Source of the DNA: Psococerastis gibbosa
Taxonomy: Eukaryota; Arthropoda; Insecta; Psocodea; Psocidae
DNA: 64,000 bases
NCBI GenBank assembly: GCA_963971405.1
Contig: OZ020486.1
Span: forward strand, 9,447,419-9,511,418
Direction of reading: 5' to 3'
The notes beneath the pieces are model-generated. The model was not told the origin of the DNA and searched no databases. It saw only the letters and a program-made list of their open reading frames with translations. Positions 35,522 to 46,643 of the stretch are shown one piece after another. Numbering within the stretch: position 1 is the stretch's first letter; each line of letters starts with the position of its first letter. The position numbers and the translations under genes were made by a program.

Positions 35522-35830
35522 CCAATGCCTGCTATATTTCTACTTTAACCAACCCTGTCAGCCTGGCGGGGGGAGTAGTCTGTTAACTTGAAGCACCCTA
35601 AGGGCAGACTCTTTCACCTCGGGGAAAGGGGAGTTGACTAACAGGGTGGACCTCCTGATTATAGTGGATTCCGAACCACTTGGGGAACATGGTAAAGTCA
35701 CACGATTAAATCGGAGGTGACCAGGACTCGACTTATACTGCCTGAGCGAGTTATCATGTCCCACCAGGTTCCCCTGCCAACGCTGTGCACACTACCAAGT
35801 TTGCCGCAGTTTGAAACATGTTTTGCTCTC
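35522..35830 (+). repeat. Dispersed repeat R3, copy 2 (longest)
   Basis: Its left half matches 15828-15985. Its right half matches 46285-46450 (CCTCCTGATTATAGTGGATT, CCGAACCACTTGGG, CGGAGGTGACCAGGAC). It is therefore the most complete copy and links the other two. No protein and no clear terminal repeats. Confidence 0.6.
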
Positions 35831-35973
35831 ATGGAATCAACATAGTAAGGCCGTTTTACCTAAAGTGGTATCAGTCAATGCAATTGCTATGAAGCATACA
35901 GAGATCTACTGTACTTGACAAAAGACATATTTTAACGCTGAGGCCTATCATAGCTCACTTTATGTTCCCCTTA

Positions 35974-36115
35974 GGCGGGGTTTCCACATACGTCAATGAT
36001 CAATGGTAAACATGGTATTGACATTTTAGGAGACATTAAAGACATACTAAAAATGTCTGCTACCACGTCAAAACCATATTTACCATTGACCATTGACGTA
36101 TGTGGAAACCCCGCC
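35974..36115. mobile_element. Hairpin MITE H3 (Harbinger-like)
   Basis: A 142 bp palindrome with tips GGCGGGGTTTCCACATACG and its complement. The core is AATGTCTGCTACCACGTCA. TTA flanks both sides exactly (35971-35973 and 36116-36118). The middle of the arms (CAATGATCAATGGTAAA) pairs within this copy but is unlike the arms of H1 and H4. Confidence 0.85.
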
Positions 36116-38547
36116 TTAGCAATTTAGTAATTCAATGAAAAATATGAAAAACTTTCGGCTTCTTCATTAAATCACGAGAGGGATACTTCCGTAAACGATA
36201 AAAATGTCAATACAGTAAGGAAAATCAGTTGTATTGCAGTGAACGTTTTATCAGAATGACCGGCAGACTATGACGAAGGGAAATAATACAACAAGTTATG
36301 CGACAACCATCTGGTTGCGACAACTTGCCGCTATTTCTATTGAATTTCCCTGGCAATGGGATTGAATGGAGTGGATGGATCGCAAATTTATTCCATCTCC
36401 CTTACAGTTTTAGTTTGCCATCTAATCAGTGTAGCACCAACTCCTAGTTTCCTCATGTACAGATAAGTTAATGGCTAGCATCCAACAGCAGTTTGTCCCT
36501 CCTGTTAGTTTGGGAAAAGTTCTAAGCAGGGTTTTTTCTGTGTCAAGTATCTTCTATAGTCGCAGTCTATTAATTGGATGATTTGCAGCGAATTTTTCCA
36601 TATTCTCCTTCATTGTGTCCTTGACCATTCCTTTCAAGTAAGTTGCATCTCATATCTTGGTTAGGCCCTCTGCGTGAGCCCCTGGCATAGGTGCCCTCAG
36701 TGATACCTTTTATGCATTCATTGCATTTACTTGGCTCTTCTCATTGTTATGGTGCTAATTTGAGACCTTCCGTAATCCGTTTATCCTTTGGGAACCTCTT
36801 GGTTTGCTATGTGATCTCTATAGCTGTGATATAGTATAGTATTGTATTTGTGTACTGCAGTCTGTAAGTCAAGAAAATATCTGCCCTTTCCGAACAAGGG
36901 CGATGTAGACTTCCATGCATTCTCACCATGTTCCATAGGAGGTGGAGGCAAGGATGGTACTTGAAATTCAGAAGAAAAAGAAAAAAAGAGTAGCAATATT
37001 TTCCCAACCAAACTCTATGGGATGTCTGTCATACGGGGAGTTTACTTGAATATAAAAATATTTGCAAATTATAACTTTTTGGGAATTTATATAAAGAAAA
37101 CTTAAAGGCTGAACTACTGAAGTTTTGCAGGCGTAGACTATGATGTTCTCATGTCCTTATGTCCTCACAGGTCTCGTTTTAACGCCTTTGCAGCATTGCT
37201 ATTTCTTTTTTTTTTTAAAGTTTCGCGTGAATTTTTCTACCTAGCTAGACTACGTACACACTGTAGCAGGCAATTTCTAATAAATGGCTAATATATATCT
37301 ATGCATAAAGTTTTTATCCCTATATTCTATTTAGTTTTAAATACAGTTCTTAATGCTCCACATTTCTTCAAACTACAACTTGTACTTGAACTTGCACTTG
37401 CTCACAAAACCGCTGGCTTAAAACCGGTAGCCCGCGGGCCAAATGTGTGGATCCCCCCTTTAGTTGGATTAAGTCCTGAAATCTTCGTTGAAACAAGCTA
37501 ATTTGAAAATTGACTGACGTTTAAAGCTGGTGTTTGTGCGCCAACGGCAAAACATTGTGAAATTCGGTCGTTGACGTAGGGGAAGGTTCCCACCATGTTA
37601 ACGCTCTTGCGAGTAAATGTGACCCTAGCAGTAAGCGCGGTCTTACCTTCACGAAGGTTAGAGGTTGTATTCCAAGGCCATCTTGAATTCAGTCTGCTAA
37701 CGTAATAACGTATACCGACCGGATCACATCACTATAAGTATCTATACTTTATTCTAATTAATTTAAGCGTGAGTGCCGTAGTGTGTCCCTCCCCATCTCC
37801 ACTGCCGTCATTCCAGGAACCGCCAGCGAGAACGTCCATTAACGGTCCGCGTGTACGAACCTTTATGCCTTTAAGGGAACCTGCCGATACGACCTAATAG
37901 TTAATAAAGTCCACAAGTTCTCCCTGTCTAATGGTCCTTCGAGCCGGAGCTTTCGCTGAGTTAATTTAAATTGTACCATCTTTCGGAAGATTTTCAACAT
38001 TGAACTGTTAAAAAAAAAAAAACAAAAAAAAACGTCAAGACAAATTTTTTATATTTAATTTAATTTTTCATTTTTTTTTATACACACGATAAAAACTCAA
38101 AACAGCTGTGTAGCAGAAGAATCAAGATAGCTTATTAGTCATTTATTGACCTGCGGGTCGCGGTCGGAGCTATTTTTACAAACGGAATAATTCTGGAAAT
38201 AGATTAGCAAAGTATTTATGTACTATTGTGTAGCCTACGGTGTTTCTTCCGTGAAATCGTGGCCATTGAATTGCACGTGGTCTATTTATAAAAGTCACAC
38301 CGCAACCCACGTGCTGCCGCCCAAGCATTTCGAACTTAATGCAACCAGCACCGTCACCACGACGACTTCATTTCCATAATTTACTCAGGCCGCCCCTGCC
38401 AATTCAATTTTAATTCTACTCAACCCCCACATTGATTTAATCTTGAATGATTGACGTCGTGTCTTAAACTGCTGCGTCTTCAGTGGAGCATTACAGTTTT
38501 CAAGGCTTTTATGGACGTAAGTTTACTTAGAGTGGCCTATTGTATCA
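36116..38547. other. Intron DNA, nothing recognised
   Basis: No RNA gene or protein-like frame. The overlapping 66- and 76-codon frames near 36781-37011 are not supported. There are poly-A runs near 38010 and poly-T near 37205. Confidence 0.4.
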
Positions 38548-38690
38548 GTGCCAACGCCACATGGATTTTTCGACATTATTGATGGTATTGTTTCCACATG
38601 CATTTTGCATGGAAACTTAAAATGGACAAACGCCGGCTACATGCGATAATGGACAAGCTTACTATTGAGACAATGTACGTAATTAATGAC
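38548..38690 (+). repeat. Dispersed repeat R2, copy 3 (degraded)
   Basis: GTGCCAACGCCACATGGATTTTTCGACATTATT, then TGTTTCCACATG and GATAATGGACAAGCTTAC, in the family order. Confidence 0.45.
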
Positions 38691-38861
38691 ACAATAACGG
38701 CATGGATTAAAAACCCAATTACTCGAAACTTGATGTTAAAAAAATTATTGAGAAATTTATGATTTATGAGAAATTGGTTTTAGCCGTGTTTTGAAAGTTT
38801 TTGATTAAGTTAGCCCAAAATAAAAATGGAAATACCTGAGATACGATATTTGTAAAACTAC

Positions 38862-41343
38862 TTACTTTACTTTACTTTATCCAACGCCCGTCCGTGGCCG
38901 TTCTGCCATCTGACGTCGAGCCTCCCAGTATAGACTGACTGTGTTTTGTGGTGTTGCCTGCAGTTGAGGACACTGGTAGAGATGATCGCTGTCCATTCTT
39001 CCTGCACGGCATAGGGGGCAGATTTCTTCCTCTGCTAGACCAATTCGGTGAAGATGTGCTTGGAGATAGTCGTGTCCCGTCAATGTGCGGAATAGGGCCA
39101 CAGATGCATGGCGGTCGAGATTCTTTGGGATTCGCCCGGCCTCGGTGGAGAGGCTCTCCCACTTTTTCCCCTCACTATCGCTCTTCAACTTGTTCGCGGT
39201 GTGTCTTGTGATGGTAGAGTCAATATGGTTGCGAGCTGCTTGTAGGGATTGGGGCAGAATAGGTTGCGGTTCCATTGCCCCTTTCTTGGCCAGCTCGTCC
39301 GCTTTTTCATTTCCTATGATCCCAACATGGCTCGGGATCCACTGCAGCCATACCGTCCAACCTTTGGATATTAGGTTCGCAAGTGAACTGCGGCATTGCA
39401 TAGTTCTTTGGCAGTCTGTGGGGGTGTTTCTGCTCAGCGCTTGGATAGCAGATTGAGAGTCAATGAGGAATACAACACGTCTTAGTTGGGTGCTTGAACT
39501 TTGCAAACAGGAGACTGCTTCGTGAATGGCGCTTAATTCCCCGTCGAAGTTGCTGCAGTATTTGCCAACTGCAGTGTATTTCTCGAAGAGGCTTGAGTGG
39601 ACGCCTGCCCCTGTTGAACTCGATTCTGGTATATATGACCCGTCTGTGTAGATGTGGACCCATTCGTGCGAGGGATAGTTTAGGTGTATGGTTTCCAATG
39701 CACACTTTTGTAGTTCCAGGGGATTTGTCATTGCTTTGGACGAATTCAGGCTGTTGAGTGTCAATTGGGCGTTTGGAAGGGCGGCGACGATTGATGTATA
39801 TTGAGTCAGTCGGGCGGGTTCGCCGAGCTGCAGATTGTACTTTGCGACTAGTGACTGGGCGTGCGCTAAAGGCGTGTTTTGCGTTCTTAGACGGAGGCTT
39901 GGTTGTCGGTAGGTGTTCCAGTACTTGTGGTCTACACGTTTGGCTCTTTCCCAGAATTTAAGATTGAGTTTGTCGCGCCTTGATTCCAAAGGCTCAATCC
40001 CTGTCTGCATTTGCATTGCTGGTATAGGTGTCGACTTGGCGCCACCTGTTATTGTTCGCAGTGCATTGTTCTGAACTATATCGAGTTTCGATAAATTTGT
40101 CTCGGCGGCAAGTGCAATTACTTCTGTGCCATATTCCATTGCCGGCCTTACGTAGGTTTTGTAAGCAGTCGCCAGTACATCTTGAGTCGCCCCCCATTCA
40201 GTCGCCGTAAGACGTTTAAGTAAATTGTTTCGTTTTTGGGCCTTCTCCGAAGTTTGCTGAATATGGTCCTTCCAAGTTAGTTTCGTATCTAGCGTCATAC
40301 CGAGATATTTCGATGTTGTGACTTGTTCGAGCAAGGATCCTTTATAGTGGAGATTGATTGTATGTCTTCTTGTGCTCATTGTAAATAGTTGAGTGAACGT
40401 TTTTTGTGTATTTATAGTCATCTTATTTATGTCCGCCCACTCTTCTATATTTTTGAGGGTTGCGTTGAGTGTGGTTTCGAGACCTTTAATATGGCTGCTG
40501 GTTGCCCAGATTACGATGTCGTCGGCGAATAGTAAGCACGATACGCCTGGTGTTTTATTTACTGCTTCGAGGAAGTCGTTGATCATTATGTTGAAGAGTA
40601 AACAGCTGAGGACGGCCCCTTGTGGCAGGCCTTGACGCTGTTGCCTGTTAAATGAAGCAACATTCTTGTAGTTGCATCTGATGAACCGCTGTGATAGGAA
40701 GCTTTTTATCCATCGCAGCATTTTTCCTTTAATACCAAGGAGTTTTAGTTTCTTTATAAGCATAGGGCGTAGAACTTTGTCATAAGCGGCCTTGAAGTCG
40801 ATGAGTACTGCCAGGGTGGACTGTTTCTTGTGGAAGCCGTCTTTGACTGCCTGCGTGAATTTAACCACTTGGTCTATCGTGGAGCGGTGTTTGCGGAATC
40901 CTGCTTGGTGGTCACTCAGAAGACATTTACTCTCGAGATATTCTCTTAGTCTTTTTTCAATCATCTTTTCAGCCACTTTGCAGCAGACGCTTGTGAGAGA
41001 AATGGGACGATAACTTTCGGGTTCGGTGGGTGGTTTGCCCTTTTTAAGCAGGGGTAGTATCGTGGCTTTCTTCCAAGCGTTCGGCACAGTTCCATCCCAG
41101 GTAGCGTTGATGAGGTCTAGAAACGTTTTCTTTGCTTCAGATCCAAGGTTACGTAGAAATTCTAGGAATATCTTGTCGGGCCCAGCTGATTTGCCTTTTT
41201 TCAGAGTTGATAAAGCGGCTTCGAGTTCATTGTAGTTAAAGTTTTTGTACATTGTCTTGTACTCCGATTTAGTAGGACAAGCGGCAGTTGGTTGATCTCT
41301 GAGATTTCTCCTTTCGGCTTGGGTGAGATTGGTCCTGCTGGGT
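38862..41343 (-). mobile_element. 5'-truncated LINE, I/Jockey-like with RNase H
   Basis: It runs on the minus strand from about 41343 to a (TAAAG)n/TAAG tail at 38862-38882. The frame is open through its whole length, but the endonuclease domain and ORF1 are missing. The right flank is an inverted copy of the (CTGT)n element, so this LINE lies within or against an older repeat. Shorter relatives sit at 13123-13396 and 13770-14310 with the same C-terminal ending and tail. Confidence 0.9.
38877..41252 (-). CDS. LINE ORF2 fragment: reverse transcriptase plus RNase H, intact frame
   Basis: 791 codons from the first ATG at 41252; the frame is open about 30 codons further, to a stop near 41352. 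The reverse transcriptase starts at about residue 10 (LKKGKSAGPD), with the PISL-type finger at about 80 and the catalytic FADDIVIW at about 245. RNase H begins at about residue 540 with all four acidic residues visible: YTDGS, GELSAIHEA, LIDSQSA and GNEKADELA. The C-terminus has CPLCRAGRMDSDHLYQC and ends RQMAERPRTGVG. The RNase H separates it from CR1, L2 and RTE types and fits the I/R1/Jockey side. No stop or shift within, so the insertion is young or the source lineage is still active. It lacks the N-terminal endonuclease and is not autonomous. Confidence 0.93.
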   Translation of the reverse strand: MYKNFNYNELEAALSTLKKGKSAGPDKIFLEFLRNLGSEAKKTFLDLINATWDGTVPNAWKKATILPLLKKGKPPTEPESYRPISLTSVCCKVAEKMIEKRLREYLESKCLLSDHQAGFRKHRSTIDQVVKFTQAVKDGFHKKQSTLAVLIDFKAAYDKVLRPMLIKKLKLLGIKGKMLRWIKSFLSQRFIRCNYKNVASFNRQQRQGLPQGAVLSCLLFNIMINDFLEAVNKTPGVSCLLFADDIVIWATSSHIKGLETTLNATLKNIEEWADINKMTINTQKTFTQLFTMSTRRHTINLHYKGSLLEQVTTSKYLGMTLDTKLTWKDHIQQTSEKAQKRNNLLKRLTATEWGATQDVLATAYKTYVRPAMEYGTEVIALAAETNLSKLDIVQNNALRTITGGAKSTPIPAMQMQTGIEPLESRRDKLNLKFWERAKRVDHKYWNTYRQPSLRLRTQNTPLAHAQSLVAKYNLQLGEPARLTQYTSIVAALPNAQLTLNSLNSSKAMTNPLELQKCALETIHLNYPSHEWVHIYTDGSYIPESSSTGAGVHSSLFEKYTAVGKYCSNFDGELSAIHEAVSCLQSSSTQLRRVVFLIDSQSAIQALSRNTPTDCQRTMQCRSSLANLISKGWTVWLQWIPSHVGIIGNEKADELAKKGAMEPQPILPQSLQAARNHIDSTITRHTANKLKSDSEGKKWESLSTEAGRIPKNLDRHASVALFRTLTGHDYLQAHLHRIGLAEEEICPLCRAGRMDSDHLYQCPQLQATPQNTVSLYWEARRQMAERPRTGVG

Positions 41344-41720
41344 TTTGTTTACATTAATAACGACTACAATTTAAGTTATGTGAATTTAAAGAAAATCGCT
41401 GGCGCCGTTTTAGAGAAAACATTTTTTGCAGTTTTTTTAGAGTTGTAGGGTAAAGTTGAGTTAACCCAATATAAAAAAAATTTCCTTGAGATATTATTTT
41501 TGTGAACCTATATGTGAAATTTCATCAAAGTCCACCGAGTGTCTTGCCCACAAATCGACGAACAGACAGACGAACCGACCGACAGACAGACAGAGATTTC
41601 GTGAAAAATACTTTTTGGGGTTTCTGGGACCTCAAAACGTGTAAATCCACTAAAATCTCTTGATCGTTGATTTCTACCATCCCAAAGCTTTCCGTATACT
41701 ATGTATTTAATAGGAAAGCA
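41344..41720 (-). mobile_element. (CTGT)n-bearing element, inverted partial copy
   Basis: Minus-strand text includes GGAAAGCTTTGGGATGG, ACACGTTTTGAGGTCCCAG, (CTGT)n, CACTCGGTGGACTTTGATGAAATTTC and GGTTCACAAAAATAATATCTC. This is the left half of the family described at 10428, joined to the LINE 5' end. A further scrap with GTTAGCCCAAAATAAAAATGG lies left of the LINE at 38810-38850. Confidence 0.65.
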
Positions 41721-42299
41721 ATAAAAAAGTTTAGCTTATGCCCAATTAGTATAGGTGTGCTGGGGAGTATCCCATCTCGGTACATGTTTTCAGGCCTCTA
41801 ACTGGACCGACTCAGCAACAATTAGAGAACGGAAGACAAGATTCCACGAAGGCCGTTTTCCGTCTAAGGGACGCAAAGCAACCTATTTTTGAACTTGTTC
41901 ACGTCGGATGCCCTCCCTCTTCCTCGCTCCCGTCATCCCTTAAATCCCCCGCTTCTCCCCTCTTGCTCCCTTCACGAGATCGATAAATTCTCTCACTGCT
42001 CTCCCATACTCATTAGTTATATACTCTCCACTCCACGTACATTATACAGTATACTATACTGTGTAACCGATACTTAGCGACTTACCATTCAACGAAAAAA
42101 AATTAAATTGGTATACGCTTTATTGGAATTGCTTAGAATTTCACTGTAAAAAATGGCGTGTAGGCGTATACGTTTTTTCAACGGAAATCGTTAGCTCAAT
42201 GTGAGTCGAGTTTTACTTGTTGCGCTGTCGTATAAGAATCTTTATTCAAAATTCTATTAAGGGGGAACTGACTGTGAGGCTCGTGCGTTTTTGATTTCC

Positions 42300-43296
42300 T
42301 GTTGATTTACATAGAAAGATTTGTGATATAGTCGAAATTTTCAATTTCGGGGTGGATTTATTACACGTTTTGAGGTATCAGGAACCCAAAAAGGTGATTT
42401 TTACGAAATGTCTGTCTGTCTGTTCGTCGGTTTGTGGTCAAACTACTCGGTAGATTTAGTTGAAATTTAGCACTTAGGTTCACAAAAACCATGCCTCAGG
42501 ACTGTTTTTTTTTTCTTTCACAAACGGCTTCAACGATTTCTTTTAAATGTACATAATATATATATATATTATATTTATAAATGGCTAGTCGTTATTAATG
42601 GAAACAAAATCAAATGGCTCGCTTGCACCTTGTTAGTTTGGTTCTTAGAAGCAAAACAATAAAATATATTTATTCCATTTTCAAGATGACTAAAAAATAA
42701 TTTTTCTGCGGAACCTTTCTATCGATGCATTCCAACTTCAGGTACAAGGAACCCAAAAAGGTGATTAGTAATAGGTTATTCCAATAGGTGTTACATAGAG
42801 TAACAAAACCGAACAGGGTACTTTCCCAAACAAAGATTTGGTTTTGAACAAAAAAAGTTATTTTTTGAAGATATTAGGGATAATTCATAAGGACTTTTTA
42901 TTGTTTCCATTAATAAGCCAACCTAGCGGAGTTAGGGTTATAAAGCCCTCTCTTCATCTCATCTAGAAAGGCCGCCTGCTTTACATGCCCTCCGAAGCAT
43001 GGCCAGAAAATGTAGCCAGTGTGGGACTCGAACCAACAACCTTTCGGGTGTAAGTCAGAGTCCGTACCACTACGCTACATGTCATGCCCCAATACAAAGC
43101 GTAGCATACCCTGCCCGTATTACTGTATCGTATTATATTGGTCTGAGCATTCTTCACTATGCAATCGTCCCATCGATCAATTCAGTGCTTTGGGATAGGG
43201 AAACTTGAGGCATCCGTAGTTTAACCCTAGGATAATTATTTACCAAGGAACTATTACAATACCGTAGTCTATCCTAATTGATAAATAGGAAAGCCT
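42300..43296 (+). mobile_element. (CTGT)n-bearing element copy 3 with nested SINE
   Basis: Starts near GATTTACATAGAAAG, followed by (CTGT)n at 42410-42424 and GTCAAACTACTCGGTAGATTT. The right end is GATAAATAGGAAAGCCTGTTC. It is diverged from copies 1 and 2 and is split by a minus-strand SINE at 42893-43090. Confidence 0.6.
42893..43090 (-). mobile_element. tRNA-Glu-derived SINE, copy B
   Basis: Best-preserved head of the family. Minus-strand TAGCGTAGTGG is a good A box and GGTTCGAGTCC a perfect B box, with the Glu-like anticodon region between. The body and tail follow as in the copy at 35283. It is inserted in an older (CTGT)n element. Confidence 0.85.
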
Positions 43297-43384
43297 GTTC
43301 ACTCGTACCGGTTCTTTCATCAGGAATGGGTGACCCGTATATTGTATTGCAAGACAGGAAATTTGGCTGCTTTTGGTTCTGTCC

Positions 43385-43760
43385 TATGAAATTTAGATGG
43401 GCCTGTTATGAAGGCCGTTGAAGAAGACACAATTTTCATGAAAAAAATACAAAAAATAATTTTTCGGCGGGACCTTTCTATCGATGTTTTCTAACTTCCG
43501 GTATGTTTTAGGTGTTACATAAAGTAACGAAACCGAACAGGTTGCTTTCCCAATCAAAGTTTTGGATTTGAATAAAAAATTATTTTGATATATTATATTC
43601 AATGACATTGCAAACCCTGCCATTATTACTTTCTTGTATTGTATTGGTCTGCCCGTTCTAGACCATGCAATAGTCCCATCAATCAGGGCTTTGGGATAGG
43701 GAAAGTCGAGGCCACCCTAATTTAGCCCTAGGACAATTATTTACCATAAAACTACTCATA
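43385..43760 (+). mobile_element. (CTGT)n-bearing element, 3' part only
   Basis: Matches the right half of the family: AAAATAATTTTTCGGCGGGACCTTTCTATCGATG, TAACGAAACCGAACAGGTTGCTTTCCCAA and TGCAAACCCTGCCATTATTACT. The left half with (CTGT)n is missing. Confidence 0.55.
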
Positions 43761-43940
43761 TCATCTATATCCGTAACTATACTTGATTCTTTGCTATTAT
43801 AACACAGCTTTATGCATATCTGTATATACAACAAATATTAGGGCCTCTTATTGCTTTCTGTATTTGAATTTTGAAGAATTGGCAATATAATAATTACATA
43901 TTAATATAAATACCTAATAATTTCATTAATTAATTTGTAA

Positions 43941-44090
43941 TTTTCTGGCCATGCTTCGGAGGGCATGTAAAGCAGGCGGTCCCGGGCCTTCCTAGTTGAG
44001 TGTAAGAGAGGGCTTTATGGCCCTAACTCCACTAGGTTGGCTTAGTAATAGAAACAAAAAAGTCCCTATTTATTTATTTATTGTCGCCTA
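43941..44090 (+). mobile_element. tRNA-derived SINE, copy C (head missing)
   Basis: Begins in the body at TTTTCTGGCCATGCTTCGG and continues to the tail CTAGTTGAGTGTAAGAGAGGG...CTAACTCCACTAGGTTGG and a TTTA repeat. No tRNA-like promoter remains. Confidence 0.8.
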
Positions 44091-44366
44091 ATTTTTTAAA
44101 TCTATTTTATTTTTACTGATCCTTATCACCTTATTCATTAATAATGACGCTGAAAGTGGTACTAATCATCCTCCATTATAGGATGCCTGAGGTAAAGTGT
44201 GTAATAACTTATAAAGTTGTGAAAATGAGGTTGTTTATTTTTAAAACCAGTGTGTCTGAATGAAGAGCGCCGTTTAAATTTCCTGGAAATCTCTTCTCAA
44301 TTTAATTGGATAACTTGGAGGGTTTTTATGAAATTTTGTACCCAACAGCAACGCTTTATTTTCATT

Positions 44367-44580
44367 AAGTACGGTCGGTTGCGGTCGGTAGTCTGACAAA
44401 CCTAGTCTTAATAGGAGCAATTTTCTACCTTCCCATTTTACGGTCGTGTATGGCTGAAATGGTCTAGAGTACGGAAGTACGGTCGGTTGCGGTCGGTAGT
44501 CTTACAAACCTAGTCTTAATAGGAGCAATTTTCTACCTTCCCATTTTACGGTCGTGTGTGGCTAAAATGGTCTAGATCTT
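44367..44580 (+). repeat. Tandem duplication, period 108 bp
   Basis: Two units start AAGTACGGTCGGTTGCGGTC at 44367 and 44475. They differ at very few positions (CTGACAAAC/CTTACAAAC, GTATGGCTGAA/GTGTGGCTAAA) and end at GGTCTAGA. This is a recent duplication. The unit has no recognised function. Confidence 0.9.
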
Positions 44581-44714
44581 TTTAAATATATGATACTGTA
44601 TATATAACTATTGCAGACTTATTGTGCATACCGCATAATATACAGTAGGTCTACGTAATAAATTAATAATATAGTCTAGTGTATTATTATTATTATTATT
44701 TGAAGGGCCCATTA

Positions 44715-44895
44715 ACCCTTGCACTGCCAACGACCTCATCAGTTTTTCAGGCATTATTGCGAATTGTTTCCGCATGAATTATTGTCCTTTGGCAAACTGG
44801 CCCACGTCCTTAATGTCAGCCCACACCGACTACAAGAGACAGTGGACAAGCTGTGACATGCTTGCTATTGGCATTGCAACAGACGATAGCTCTAC
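44715..44895 (+). repeat. Dispersed repeat R2, copy 4
   Basis: TGCCAACGACCTCATCAGTTTTTCAGGCATTATT, TTTGGCAAACTGGCCCACGTCC, AATGTCAGCC and GTGGACAAGCTGTGACATGCTT follow the family order. Confidence 0.55.
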
Positions 44896-46284
44896 TTAAC
44901 CAGCCGGGTAAGATGGGCGTCCGTGGCTCAGTCAATCAACGATTCGGCAGCTTTGATTTATTATACTATATATATAGGTATATATGATTTATTCTGTCGG
45001 CGTCATCTATACAGTCAACAAGTCCGACCCTGCAAGGTTGGCCGCTCTCTTTGTCTAGCCGCTTCTCATAATATTTTGCCATTAAAAATTTGGCACAACA
45101 CAACAATAAAGTCGTGCCAAACGACCGCAAGTGTCCAACCAGCTCGCAGCTGAGATGTATAAACATTGCAGCCAACATCTGAAAAAATAAAGTCATTTTA
45201 AAAACTTAGAGCGCTCGGCAGCGCCACGGATGCCCCCCTGCCCCTCCTCTCTGCTCCGGCTCAAATGAAAATTTCATTTCCTTTCAATATTTCCCCAATT
45301 TTTTCGATCCCTCCATTGAAAAATGGTACATCTTACCTGTTCCTTTTCCTTGCTTGTGTGCACCTGCTTAGTCTATGGATTTTCTAAATCCTCGTTTCCA
45401 ATTGAATATGTTTAATAAACTTGAAGGAGGGTTATTTCCTTCTATCGCTTCCGCCCATTTACAGGTAGCGGTGCTTGAGTTTAGTTATTAGTCGTTCCCG
45501 ATTTCCGCCCGTTTGCGAAACTGCTGACTACTTTTTAATTAGTTGTTGGCGCCCTGTGGTCATGTGGTGGTTGCTCACCAGTACTAGCATTGTTTATCTA
45601 GCGCCAGCGTTTAAAGTAGGGGCTAGATTTTTAAATTACATATAAACCATGGGTTCCATCACGGGAAAATACTAACAGTGTCCCTCTGAACCTCCAATGC
45701 TAAAACTATGTATACTTAACATTCAACATAGATTTAATTTACTTTACTAGTGTAATTCTGATTGTCCTCAGCTACATTGTCCTCCCAGCAGCTCCGTGCC
45801 TGCGTGCTACACCTCCCTTCCCGTTTTAATCCCATTAGATTCCTTGGAAAATGAGAGTGTTGACAAATCGAACAATATCTTCATATTACAGGATCTCGTC
45901 AATTTCGACGTTTGTTCTCCTTCCGACCTTCCCCTCTTGTTTTTATTTTGTTTCCTCAAAAGTGGAGAATCAATGCAAACAGATACCTAAAACCTTTTCT
46001 TTTGACTCTCTGCTCCTTCCTAATTTTTCGAACTGACGTCCAGGGTCAGTTAACTCCTATTGCTCAATGTCTTCTTATTGACGGATCTCGTCTATTTGGA
46101 CGTTCATTTGTTTCACTTCTTCAGACATAGTTTTCTTTCACCTCTCCGTATATCCGCCGGTAAATATTATCCTGTCTTTACCGTAGTAGTAGTAGTAGTG
46201 TTCGTCGGGTTAATAACGACTTATGCCTCATATTTGGGCCCATAGAGTGACTCCGACTTGAATGTCCTATGCCAGCCCATAGGA
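44896..46284. other. Intron DNA, nothing recognised
   Basis: No supported feature apart from a (GTA)n run at 46183-46200. Overlapping short frames at 45796-46245 are low-complexity. Confidence 0.4.
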
Positions 46285-46450
46285 CAGTGGACCTCCTGAT
46301 TATAGTGGATTCCGAACCACTTGGGAAACACAGTGAAGTCACGCGATTAGTTCGGAGGTGACCAGGACAAGTCCTACCATGTTTCCCTACCGGCACTGTG
46401 CACACGACCAAGTTATCTGCAGCTTTGAAGCTGCTCTGGTCCGCTGGATT
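46285..46450 (+). repeat. Dispersed repeat R3, copy 3 (right half)
   Basis: GACCTCCTGATTATAGTGGATT, CGAACCACTTGGGAAACA and GTTCGGAGGTGACCAGGAC match the right half of the copy at 35522. It ends about 190 bp before exon 2 of the ALK-like gene. Confidence 0.6.
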
Positions 46451-46643
46451 CAACTTGGTATGGCGGCCGGCTGTCCTTACCGTGCTTACCTCTTCGAGCT
46501 GAAGTCTATCGTCAGTCTTCTTATTGATATTATTATAATGGATTACGTCTATTAGGGAGTTTTTTCTCATCACCTATGCAATTTTTTCCCGACTTTCTCC
46601 TTCAATCTACTCTATCCTAATTGGGGCTTGTTTTCGTTTGTAG

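Larger units (their letters stand above)
32163..46643 (+). other. ALK-like intron 1 (14.5 kb)
   Basis: The GT-AG intron is filled with the mobile elements listed separately: hAT MITE, Harbinger-type element, SINEs, long LINE, (CTGT)n elements, tandem duplication. No extra exon of a MAM protein was found inside. Confidence 0.7.

Noticed and set aside
42893..43090. Functional tRNA-Glu gene
   Set aside because: The A and B boxes are good, but the acceptor stem does not close properly and the same body and tail follow in several copies, so it is a SINE head.
46178..46573. 131-codon minus-strand frame
   Set aside because: It is a translation of dispersed repeat R3; a related but shorter frame appears in the copy at 35558 without conserved start or end.
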